NCBI GenBank assembly: GCA_946480785.1
Contig: CAMLLD010000001.1
Span: 145,971-209,970 of the forward strand
Source: an uncultured Blastocatellia bacterium
GTDB taxonomy: Bacteria > Acidobacteriota > Blastocatellia > Pyrinomonadales > Pyrinomonadaceae
Length of the DNA stretch: 64,000 nucleotides
Reading direction: 5' to 3'
Under the pieces are notes generated by a model. The model saw only the letters and a list, made by a program, of their open reading frames with translations. It did no database searches and had not been told where the DNA came from. Both the position numbers and the translations under genes were made by a program. Shown piece after piece: positions 56,929 to 64,000 of this stretch; position 1 is the first letter of the stretch; every line of letters begins with the position of its first letter.

Positions 56929-57751
56929 TTTCCCCATCAACACCTACGGCGTTTTTCTCGCCCTCGCATTTCTGTGCGCGATTTTAATCACAGTGAAACT
57001 CGGCGCGCGCGACGGTTTGCCGCGCGAACGAATTTACGACCTGTGCTTGTGGATGCTGCTCGCATCGCTCATCGGTTCGAAGGTGCTGATGTTTTTTACC
57101 GAACCGGAGTATCGCGACCATCCGCTGCAACTGCTCTCGCTCGACTTCCTGCGTTCGGGCGGCGTCTTTTACGGTGGACTGATCGGCGCGCTCCTTGCGG
57201 GTTACTTTTTGATGCGCCACTACAAGTTGCCGTGGTGGAAAACTGCGGACGCGTGCGCGCCGGGAATCGCGATCGGAAACTTCTTCGGGCGCCAGGGATG
57301 TTTCGCGGCGGGTTGCTGTTGGGGTAAACCGACGTCCTTGCCGTGGGGCGTGAAGTTCAGCGAGTTGGGCCATGAGATCACGGGCGTGCCGACTGATACT
57401 TACCTGCATCCGACGCAGCTCTACGAATCATTCGCGATGCTGCTCGTGTTCTTCTTTCTGCTGTGGCTGCACAAACGCAAACGCTTCAGCGGCCAGGTGA
57501 TTCTGGCGTACGCGCTGCTCTACTCAGCGATTCGCTTCTCGATCGAGTTTGTGCGCGACGATCCGCGCGGCGACATCCTCGGCTTGACGAGTTTGACCGG
57601 CCTTTCGACGTCGCAGTTGATCAGTATCGTGGTTGGAATCAGCTCGCTTATCATTTTGATAGTTCGACGAAAAACGCGTGAAAATCCTACTTCTCCTACT
57701 CACAGCGCTCATACTGTCGGGAACTTTAGCGCCCGTTCAGAAGCCCGCTAA
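56900..57751 (+). CDS. lgt: Prolipoprotein diacylglyceryl transferase
   Basis: 283 residues, about seven membrane helices. Lgt signatures: SGGVFYGGLIGALLAGYF, the conserved GNFFGRQGCFAAGCCWGKPT, HPTQLYES and RFSIEFVRDDPRG. It transfers diacylglycerol from phosphatidylglycerol to the lipobox Cys, the step before LspA. The last 74 bases overlap the next gene, so the tail after the final helix may be variable. Confidence 0.95.
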   Translation: MYPELFRIGSFPINTYGVFLALAFLCAILITVKLGARDGLPRERIYDLCLWMLLASLIGSKVLMFFTEPEYRDHPLQLLSLDFLRSGGVFYGGLIGALLAGYFLMRHYKLPWWKTADACAPGIAIGNFFGRQGCFAAGCCWGKPTSLPWGVKFSELGHEITGVPTDTYLHPTQLYESFAMLLVFFFLLWLHKRKRFSGQVILAYALLYSAIRFSIEFVRDDPRGDILGLTSLTGLSTSQLISIVVGISSLIILIVRRKTRENPTSPTHSAHTVGNFSARSEAR

Positions 57752-58724
57752 CTCGCTCGCACTGCCGAACGAAAAGCATCTTCGCAACCTGAAGCAACTG
57801 ACTTTCGGCGGCGAAAATGCCGAGGCGTATTTCTCGTCCGACGGCAAACAACTCATCTTCCAGTCGACGCGCGATGGTCACGATTGCGATCAGATCTACA
57901 CAATGAACATCGACGGTTCGAACGTGAAGCTGATCTCCAACGGCGACGGCCGCACGACGTGTTCGTACTTCTTTCCGAAAGGCAAGCGCGTGCTCTATTC
58001 GTCGACGTTTCTCGGCGATAAGCAGTGTCCGCCGCGTCCTGACTTCTCGAAGGGCTACGTTTGGGCCGTCTATCCGACGTTCGACATTTTCACTGCGAAA
58101 CCCGACGGCAGCGATCTGAAACAACTCACGAACACGCCCGGTTACGACGCCGAAACGACGATCACACGCGACGGCAAGAAGCTCGTGTTTACCTCGATGC
58201 GCGACGGCGACCTCGATATCTACACGATGGACGCTGACGGGAAGAACGTGCGCCGTTTGACGAACGAGCTTGGTTACGATGGTGGACCATTCTGGTCGTA
58301 TGACGGGAAGCAGATCGTTTATCGCGCGTATCATCCCGAGACCGAACAGCAGAAAGCTGATTACCTGAGTCTGTTGAAACAGAACTTGATTCGGCCGACG
58401 ACGCTGGAGATTTGGGTGATGAATGCGGATGGTTCGAACAAGCGCCAGGTGACGCGCAACGGTAAGGCGAACTTTGGTCCGTACTTCTTTCCTGACGGCA
58501 AGCGGATCATCTTCGCTTCGAACATGGATGACCCGCGCGGACGAAACTTCGATCTGTACAAGATCAACGTTGATGGCTCCGGACTCGAGCGGATCACTTA
58601 CAACGACACGTTTGACGGCTTCCCGATGTTTTCACATGACGGAAAGAAACTCGTGTTCGCGTCTAATCGCAACGCAACGAAGCAAGGTGACACGAACGTG
58701 TTCATTGCTGACTGGGTTGAGTAG
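57678..58724 (+). CDS. Secreted PD40 beta-propeller (TolB-like) protein
   Basis: 348 residues from GTG 57678. Signal peptide (ILLLLLTALILSGTLAPVQ). Repeated PD40/WD40-like blades with the S-x-D-G-K-x-(I/L)-x-F pattern: AYFSSDGKQLIFQST, ETTITRDGKKLVFTSM, GPFWSYDGKQIVYRA, GPYFFPDGKRIIFASN, FPMFSHDGKKLVFASN, each followed by D-I-Y/N-x-M-(N/D)-x-D-G. Looks like the TolB propeller without its N-terminal domain; likely periplasmic binding protein. It overlaps lgt by 74 bases and is followed by the peptidase gene after 2 bases. Confidence 0.9.
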   Translation: MKILLLLLTALILSGTLAPVQKPANSLALPNEKHLRNLKQLTFGGENAEAYFSSDGKQLIFQSTRDGHDCDQIYTMNIDGSNVKLISNGDGRTTCSYFFPKGKRVLYSSTFLGDKQCPPRPDFSKGYVWAVYPTFDIFTAKPDGSDLKQLTNTPGYDAETTITRDGKKLVFTSMRDGDLDIYTMDADGKNVRRLTNELGYDGGPFWSYDGKQIVYRAYHPETEQQKADYLSLLKQNLIRPTTLEIWVMNADGSNKRQVTRNGKANFGPYFFPDGKRIIFASNMDDPRGRNFDLYKINVDGSGLERITYNDTFDGFPMFSHDGKKLVFASNRNATKQGDTNVFIADWVE

Positions 58725-58726
58725 TT

Positions 58727-60538
58727 ATGAAACGATCTTTTTTAAAAATTCCCCTTGTTCTGATCTTCGCCGTAGGCGTGGTGGCCCAACAGCCCGCGCG
58801 CATTCAACAAGACGTGAAGTACCTCGCGTCTGACGCGCTCGAAGGTCGTCTCACCGGTTCGAAAGGCGCTACCGTCGCGGCGGGTTATATAGCGGACGAA
58901 TTCAGGAAAGTGGGATTGAAGCCGCTGGCGAGAAGGGCGGCAGCAAACAGAACGGAGTGGCGTTCCTCGCCATTGATTTATCTCCAGGAGTTTCCTTACG
59001 TCTCCGGTGTGAGTCTGGGTAAACGCAACGCGCTCACGTTTGGAGAAGACGTGGCCCAACTTAAACTGGAGGCCGGCCCAGACTGGGTGCCGCTCGGGTT
59101 TTCGTCTTCGGCAACAGTCACAGGCAATGCAGTGTTCGTCGGCTACGGCATTATGGCGACAGAGCTGAACTACAACGACTACAGCGCCGTGGACGCAAAC
59201 GGCAGGATCGTTGTCGCACTGCAAGGCACGCCCGACGGCGACAATCCACACGGCCAGTTCGCACGTTTCGAAGGCGTGCGCTGGAAAGCCGTCGCGGCCC
59301 GCAACGCCGGCGCGAAAGCCCTCATCCTCATCGCTCGCGACAACAACTTCAAAGACGACCGCCTGACCAAACTCGCTTACGACAACTCAGCCGGCGACGC
59401 CGGTCTGCCAGTGATCGTCCTGTCACGCGCAGCCGCCGAACGACTACTCGCGCTGTCGAAGTTGTCGCTCGCAGACGTCGAGCAGTCTTCAATAACAAAG
59501 CTTCCGAACAACAGCCGCGGATTAGCAGGTGAAATCAGTCTCACAACTGACATCGTGCGCAACGAAACACCAGCCTACAACGTCGTCGGCATGCTCGAAG
59601 GCTCCGATCCCGTGCTCAAGAACGAAGTGATAATCATCGGCGCGCACTACGATCATCTGGGCCGCGGCGGCGAAGGCAGCGGCAGTCTCGCGCCACGCTC
59701 GGGCGATATTCATTACGGCGCAGACGACAACGCCTCCGGCACCGCCGGCGTGCTCGAACTCGCCCGTCTCTTCTCAGCCCAAAAACCACGGCCCAAACGA
59801 ACCATCGTCTTCATGGCGTTCAGCGGTGAAGAGGAAGGACTGCTCGGCTCAAACTACTACGTCAATCACCCGTTGCTGCCACTCGCGAACACCGTCGCCA
59901 TGATCAACATGGACATGATCGGACGCATGAAAGACAGCCGCTTAATCATCGGCGGCGTCGGCACCGCGAAGGAGTGGCGCGACATGATGACTACAGACGC
60001 AGACAAGTCGTTTCAACTCACGCTCACAGAAGACGGCTTTGGCCCAAGCGATCACTCGTCGTTTTACGCGAAACAGATCCCGGTGCTCTTCTTCTGGACC
60101 GGCACACATAACGACTATCACAAACCGTCAGACACCTTCGACAAGATCAACTACGACGACGAAGCGCGCATACTCGAGATGGTCGCGCGCATCGTCAATC
60201 AGCTCGACGCCGCCGACAAACGTGTGACTTACACGACCGCCAAATCGGATCCCGCGCCACGCACCGGCGGCTTTCGCGTCTATCTCGGAACGATTCCCAA
60301 CTACGCCGACAGCAACGATGGTCTATTGCTCGACGGTGTGCGCGATGATTCACCCGCGGCCAAAGCCGGACTGAAAGCGGGCGACAAGATCGTCAAGATC
60401 GGCGACCACGATATCCGTAATGTCTACGACTACACCGCGGCGTTGGGCGAGATGAAAGCGGGCGAAGAGTATGTCTTTGAAGTAAAGCGCGGAGACGAGA
60501 AATTGACGTTGAGGGTGAAACCGGAGGCCAGAAAGTAA
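58727..60538 (+). CDS. Secreted M28 aminopeptidase with PA and PDZ domains
   Basis: 603 residues. Signal peptide (LKIPLVLIFAVGVVAQQ). A PA-type insert (about 110-270; VRWKAVAARNAGAKALILIA) precedes M28 metal-site motifs: IGAHYDHLG, GADDNASGTAG, FSGEEEGLLGS, INMDMIGR, SDHSSFYAK. The C-terminus (about 500-600) is a PDZ-like domain (LDGVRDDSPAAKAGLKAGDK, VFEVKRGDEKLTL). It would remove N-terminal residues from peptides in the periplasm or outside. It ends one base before a perfect terminator. Confidence 0.93.
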   Translation: MKRSFLKIPLVLIFAVGVVAQQPARIQQDVKYLASDALEGRLTGSKGATVAAGYIADEFRKVGLKPLARRAAANRTEWRSSPLIYLQEFPYVSGVSLGKRNALTFGEDVAQLKLEAGPDWVPLGFSSSATVTGNAVFVGYGIMATELNYNDYSAVDANGRIVVALQGTPDGDNPHGQFARFEGVRWKAVAARNAGAKALILIARDNNFKDDRLTKLAYDNSAGDAGLPVIVLSRAAAERLLALSKLSLADVEQSSITKLPNNSRGLAGEISLTTDIVRNETPAYNVVGMLEGSDPVLKNEVIIIGAHYDHLGRGGEGSGSLAPRSGDIHYGADDNASGTAGVLELARLFSAQKPRPKRTIVFMAFSGEEEGLLGSNYYVNHPLLPLANTVAMINMDMIGRMKDSRLIIGGVGTAKEWRDMMTTDADKSFQLTLTEDGFGPSDHSSFYAKQIPVLFFWTGTHNDYHKPSDTFDKINYDDEARILEMVARIVNQLDAADKRVTYTTAKSDPAPRTGGFRVYLGTIPNYADSNDGLLLDGVRDDSPAAKAGLKAGDKIVKIGDHDIRNVYDYTAALGEMKAGEEYVFEVKRGDEKLTLRVKPEARK

Positions 60539-60569
60539 GGCCACGGATTCGTGTAAATCCGTGGCCTTT
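60539..60569. terminator. Bidirectional-capable intrinsic terminator
   Basis: GGCCACGGATT (60539-60549) pairs perfectly with AATCCGTGGCC (60556-60566) across a 6-base loop, followed by TTT on the plus strand. It separates the convergent M28 peptidase and RRM genes and probably ends the peptidase transcript. Confidence 0.85.
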
Positions 60570-60575
60570 GAACTG

Positions 60576-60947
60576 TTACCAGCGTGGTTCGCGCTCGTAA
60601 CGATCGTTATCGCGATCACGGCCACCGCCGTAACCACCACGACCGCCGCCGCCGCGGCCACCACCGTAACCACCGCGGCCGCCACCGCCGCCGCGATCAG
60701 TCCTCGGCTTGGCTTCGTTGACGGTCAAATTGCGGCCGCCGAAATCCTTGCCGTTGAATGCCTCGATAGCTGCTGCTGCCTCTTCAGGGGTTGCCATCTC
60801 CACAAAAGCAAAGCCGCGTGATCGTCCGGTTTCTCGATCTTCAATCACCGAAGCTGATTCCACTGTACCAACTGCCGCGAAAGCTTCGCGGAGTTCCTCG
60901 CTCGTAGTACGGAACGAGAGGTTTCCTACGTATAGTTTGGTAGCCAT
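60576..60947 (-). CDS. RRM RNA-binding protein with glycine-rich tail
   Basis: 123 residues. RNP2 [11 protein letters not shown] and RNP1 [16 protein letters not shown] frame a single RRM; the tail is Gly/Arg/Tyr-rich ([15 protein letters not shown], then [13 protein letters not shown]), an RGG-like RNA-binding extension. Bacterial members resemble cold-induced glycine-rich RNA chaperones. An AAGGA site precedes the ATG. The 326-base gap upstream could include a long structured leader. Function here is inferred from the family. Confidence 0.92.
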   Translation of the reverse strand: MATKLYVGNLSFRTTSEELREAFAAVGTVESASVIEDRETGRSRGFAFVEMATPEEAAAAIEAFNGKDFGGRNLTVNEAKPRTDRGGGGGRGGYGGGRGGGGRGGYGGGRDRDNDRYEREPRW

Positions 60948-61273
60948 TCTTACTATCCTTAATTTCGAAGGGAAGCGCGGGCTGCTGGAATCGCTGATCC
61001 AGTTCGGGGGGGACGATCCGATACTTTCGGCGAGCTGCGACGAACCCGATGCTCTAACAAAAACTCGAGAGCGGCTTCTAACTAGTTGACAACTGCCTCA
61101 CTCTCTATCAGCCGAACCTCGTCGCTTTACGATCACGGACAGGCGCAGTCACCGTTGATGCGCGAGAGCAGGTATCTGGTAGCCAAAAGTATGCAGGAGT
61201 GTTCCGAAACGCGTCAAGGACAATTTCGCTATATCCGTGTAAACTGTCGCGAAATACCCGAAAGGTTAGGTAA
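60948..61273. other. Divergent region between RRM and isocitrate dehydrogenase genes
   Basis: 326 bases with no supported gene. It must hold the promoters of both divergent genes. On the minus strand TTGTCA (RC near 61087-61092) is a -35 candidate giving a long RRM leader; on the plus strand TAAACT near 61241 lies about 30 bases before the icd ATG as a -10 candidate. Neither is strong. Confidence 0.4.
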
Positions 61274-62728
61274 ATGGCAGAACTTATCCCTATCACCGTG
61301 GCGCACGGCGACGGCATCGGCCCCGAAATCATGACGGCGACCCTTCGAATTCTCGAAGCCGCCGAAGCGCCGCTGGCAATCGAAACCATCGATATTGGCG
61401 AAAAAGTTTACCTCGCGGGAAACTCTTCCGGCATCGAGCCGAGCTCGTGGGAGTCGCTGCGGCGGACCAAAGTTTTCCTGAAAGCGCCGATCACAACCCC
61501 GCAAGGCGGCGGCTATAAGAGCCTCAACGTTACTGTGCGCAAAGTGCTTGGTCTGTACGCTAACGTGCGGCCGTGTGTCGCGTATCACCCTTTCATCGAG
61601 ACCAAACACCCGTCGATGGACGTCGTGATCGTGCGCGAGAACGAGGAAGATCTTTACGCCGGCATCGAGCATCGACAGACGAACCAGGTCGTGCAGTGTC
61701 TCAAACTGATCTCGCGTCCCGGGTCGGAAAAGATCGTTCGCTACGCGTTTGAATATGCACGGCGAAACAATCGTAAGAAAGTCACGTGCTTTACGAAAGA
61801 CAACATTATGAAACTGACTGACGGTCTGTTTCATAAGATTTTCGACGAGATCGCGGCGGAGTATCCGGACCTCGAGAACGAACACTGGATCGTCGACATC
61901 GGCGCGGCGAAACTGGCGGATACGCCGGAAGCATTCGACGTGGTCGTGATGCCGAACTTGTATGGCGACGTGCTGTCAGACGTCGCCGCGCAGATCGCGG
62001 GTTCGGTTGGTTTGGCTGGTTCGGCGAATATCGGCGAGCACGTTTCGATGTTTGAAGCGATTCACGGCTCCGCGCCGCGACGCGCCGGACAGAACCTGGC
62101 GAATCCGTCGGGACTGTTGCTCGGCGCCGTGATGATGCTGGTCCACGTCGGCCTGACTGATCACGCCGAACGGGTTCACAACGCGTGGCTGCGTACGATC
62201 GAGGACGGTATTCACACGTACGACATCTACGATGAGCAAGTCAGCAAAGAGAAGGTCGGCACGAAGGAATTTGCTGACGCGGTGATTCAGCGGTTGGGCC
62301 AAACGCCGCAGATTCTGAAAGCGCGCAAATATCGCAAGGCCGAGGAAACAGCGCCGACTGCCGCTGCCGCCGCGACCAAACCGGCCCCGAAGAAAGAGCT
62401 CGTCGGCGTGGATGTTTTTCTCGACTGGACCAAAGGCTCGGCTAACGATCTCGGCGATGGTTTGAGCCGTTTGAGTGGCGACGGTTTGAAGTTAACGATG
62501 ATCAGCAACCGCGGCGTGAAGGTTTGGCCCGGCGGTCATACGGAGACGTTTTGCTCGGATCATTGGCGCTGCCGGTTCCTGCCGGAGTCGGACGGCGGAA
62601 ATGTTTCGCACGCTCAGGTGATCTCTTTATTAGGGCGTGTGGCGGGCGACGGGTATGATTTCATCAAGACGGAAGGTTTGTACACTTTTGACGGGCAGCG
62701 CGGGTTTTCGCTGGACCAAGGGGAATAG
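61274..62728 (+). CDS. icd: Isocitrate dehydrogenase (NADP-type)
   Basis: 484 residues, the long Thermus-like form with a C-terminal extension. GDGIGPEIM at the start, substrate Arg/Ser region KSLNVTVRKVLGLYANVRP, the VIVRENEEDLYAGIEH loop, catalytic Lys in TCFTKDNIMKLTD-like segment, and metal-binding VVMPNLYGDVLSDVAAQIAG, then FEAIHGSAPRRAGQN. An Ala/Pro-rich linker (residues about 350-375) joins the C-terminal domain (VDVFLDWTKGSANDLGDG). It oxidises isocitrate to 2-oxoglutarate in the citric acid cycle. purE follows 12 bases on. Confidence 0.93.
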   Translation: MAELIPITVAHGDGIGPEIMTATLRILEAAEAPLAIETIDIGEKVYLAGNSSGIEPSSWESLRRTKVFLKAPITTPQGGGYKSLNVTVRKVLGLYANVRPCVAYHPFIETKHPSMDVVIVRENEEDLYAGIEHRQTNQVVQCLKLISRPGSEKIVRYAFEYARRNNRKKVTCFTKDNIMKLTDGLFHKIFDEIAAEYPDLENEHWIVDIGAAKLADTPEAFDVVVMPNLYGDVLSDVAAQIAGSVGLAGSANIGEHVSMFEAIHGSAPRRAGQNLANPSGLLLGAVMMLVHVGLTDHAERVHNAWLRTIEDGIHTYDIYDEQVSKEKVGTKEFADAVIQRLGQTPQILKARKYRKAEETAPTAAAAATKPAPKKELVGVDVFLDWTKGSANDLGDGLSRLSGDGLKLTMISNRGVKVWPGGHTETFCSDHWRCRFLPESDGGNVSHAQVISLLGRVAGDGYDFIKTEGLYTFDGQRGFSLDQGE

Positions 62729-62740
62729 TTAAATCAAACG

Positions 62741-63232
62741 ATGAGCACAGAAAAACCACTCGTAGCAATAATCATGGGCAGTCAGTCAGACTGGGACACG
62801 ATGAAGCACGCGGACGAGACGCTGTCGCAGTTTGGCGTGGCGCACGAATCGCGCGTGATCTCGGCGCACCGGTCGCCGTCGCTGGCCGCGGAGCTTGGCT
62901 CGACGGCCGAACAAAACGGGCTTGAAGTCATCATCGCCGCGGCCGGCGGCGCAGCACATCTCGCGGGCGTGCTCGCGGCGCATACGACCCTGCCCGTACT
63001 CGGCGTGCCGATGAAGAGTGACGCTTTGAACGGTCTCGACTCGCTTTTATCCACCGTGCAAATGCCCGGCGGGATTCCGGTCGCCACTTTGGCCATCGGC
63101 AAACCCGGCGCGATCAACGCGGCGTTGTTTGCCGTCGCGATCCTGGCCAACAGCCGTCCCGAGCTGCGCCAAAAGCTCCACGAATTTCGCGAATCACAAG
63201 AGGCAAAGATCCGTGCGACAAAGCTGACCTGA
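62741..63232 (+). CDS. purE: N5-carboxyaminoimidazole ribonucleotide mutase
   Basis: 163 residues. Class I PurE signatures: IIMGSQSDWDTMKHADETL, ESRVISAHRSPSLAAEL (with the catalytic His), IIAAAGGAAHLAGVLAAHT, LPVLGVPM and the GIPVATLAIGKPGAINAALF segment. It converts N5-CAIR to CAIR in purine synthesis, normally after PurK, which is not in the window. Confidence 0.96.
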   Translation: MSTEKPLVAIIMGSQSDWDTMKHADETLSQFGVAHESRVISAHRSPSLAAELGSTAEQNGLEVIIAAAGGAAHLAGVLAAHTTLPVLGVPMKSDALNGLDSLLSTVQMPGGIPVATLAIGKPGAINAALFAVAILANSRPELRQKLHEFRESQEAKIRATKLT

Positions 63233-63257
63233 GCCTTAGTTAGGTAAAGCCCCCGGC

Positions 63258-64000
63258 ATGATCGGCCAGACAGTTTCCCATTATCGAATCCTCGAAAAAC
63301 TGGGCGAAGGCGGCATGGGCGTGGTCTATCTGGCCGAAGACCAGCATCTCGCGCGCCGTGTCGCCATCAAGTTTCTGACCTCGACCGATCATCACTACCG
63401 CGCGCGCTTCATCCGCGAAGCCCGCGCTGTTTCCGCGCTCACGCACCAAAACATCGCGATTGTTCACGACTACGGCGAAACAACGTCGGGCCAGCCTTTC
63501 ATCGTGATGGAGTTTGTGAAAGGCAAGTCGCTGAGCGAGTTGCTCGAAGAAGGATTGACGCTGCGCCGCTCGCTGGAGATCGTTTCGTCAATCGCCGAAG
63601 CACTCGCCGAGGCTCATCACCACGGCATTGTCCACCGTGACATCAAGCCCTCAAACATTCTCGTGAACGAACGCGGCCAAGTGAAGGTGCTCGACTTCGG
63701 GCTCGTGAAGCACTTGTTTGATCCACCGTCGAGCGAGGTCGATCTCGACGCGCAAACGATCTATTCCACGCAAACGCGCAGCGACGTCATCGTCGGCACG
63801 CCGCTTTATTTGTCCCCGGAACAAGCAACCGGAAGACCGATCGACGGTCGCAGCGATCTCTTCGCGCTCGGCGCGTTGATGTATGAATGCCTGACCGGCC
63901 GCTCAGCGTTTGGTGGCGGCAGCGTGCTGGAAATCGGCGCGGGCTCCGGCTACCAGACGGCCGTGCTGTGCCGGCTGGGCGGCGAGGTGTATTCGATCGA
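63258..64000 (+). CDS. Ser/Thr protein kinase, 3' end outside window; tail switches to a PCMT-like SAM motif
   Basis: 247 residues before the window edge, from ATG 63258. Hanks-type motifs are intact: GEGGMGVVYLAED (P-loop), VAIKF (Lys), HRDIKPSN (catalytic loop), DFGLV, YLSPEQATG and DGRSDLFALGALMYE. At base about 63920 the frame continues GGGSVLEIGAGSGYQTAVL then CRLGGEVYSI, which is the SAM-binding motif of protein-L-isoaspartate O-methyltransferases, not kinase sequence; bases there also become markedly GC-richer. VLEIGA is plausible for both families, so the join may be an assembly chimera, a recombination, or a true fusion. Confidence 0.8.
   Translation, partial: MIGQTVSHYRILEKLGEGGMGVVYLAEDQHLARRVAIKFLTSTDHHYRARFIREARAVSALTHQNIAIVHDYGETTSGQPFIVMEFVKGKSLSELLEEGLTLRRSLEIVSSIAEALAEAHHHGIVHRDIKPSNILVNERGQVKVLDFGLVKHLFDPPSSEVDLDAQTIYSTQTRSDVIVGTPLYLSPEQATGRPIDGRSDLFALGALMYECLTGRSAFGGGSVLEIGAGSGYQTAVLCRLGGEVYSI

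Noticed and set aside
60579..60700. Low-complexity repeat near 60.6 kb as a separate repeat element
   Set aside because: It is the Gly/Arg-rich tail of the RRM protein on the minus strand.

Overview
The window reads as chromosome of an Acidobacteriota member, most likely Blastocatellia (Pyrinomonadales-like). This is inferred, not searched. The grounds are: winged-helix/TolB-like/TPR regulators, VWFA-related proteins, PEGA-TPR and PD40 proteins, bacterial Ser/Thr kinases, several sigma-54 activators, moderately high GC, and many TTG/GTG starts. No tRNA, rRNA, CRISPR array or intact insertion sequence was seen.

Layout. 1-1949: small membrane and zinc-ribbon proteins (CD225-like, TM2, DUF2752). 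1937-14845: a mostly minus-strand exopolysaccharide locus with an O-antigen-ligase-like protein, an initiating sugar-phosphate transferase, a DUF354 glycosyltransferase-like protein, a Gfo/Idh/MocA oxidoreductase, a hexapeptide acyltransferase, an alpha/alpha-toroid-like protein, an asparagine synthase, a GT2, an epimerase and a methyltransferase; an M20 peptidase is embedded. 15235-24129: a signalling island of three large TPR proteins (winged-helix TPR, TPR-histidine kinase-receiver, TPR-sigma54 activator). Between the first two lie a small exported protein made of five GTISTT octapeptide repeats, a 53-residue ORF translationally coupled to the kinase, and a possible 29-residue ORF. 24377-30500: a strong promoter, the ffh-rpsP-khpA-rimM-trmD-rplS operon and two glycosyltransferases. 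30832-35944: a repeat-rich hypothetical, secA and a TonB-like protein on the minus strand. 36090-38745: a large helicase broken by a +1 frameshift at its interdomain junction. 38788-48816: methyltransferase, amidohydrolase, a single-domain response regulator, a GAF-like protein, a lytic transglycosylase, PEGA-TPR, an aminotransferase and small proteins. 48813-53354: VWA protein, FmdB-type zinc ribbon, GAF-sigma54 activator, YtxH and DUF948-like envelope proteins. 53448-60538: ileS-lspA-lgt, a PD40 protein and an M28 peptidase. 60576-64000: RRM protein, isocitrate dehydrogenase, purE and a Ser/Thr kinase that runs off the edge.

Best candidate for an undescribed system: the 15-24 kb island. TPR domains are the peptide-sensing domains of the RRNPP regulators of Gram-positive bacteria. 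Here an exported, RBS-equipped tandem-octapeptide precursor sits between TPR regulators, with a sigma-54-like -24/-12 element upstream of it and a TPR-sigma54 activator in the same cluster. A peptide signalling circuit is a hypothesis only, but it is testable. A second oddity is at the right edge, where a Ser/Thr kinase runs in frame into a protein-isoaspartate-methyltransferase-like SAM motif; this may be a real fusion or an assembly chimera.
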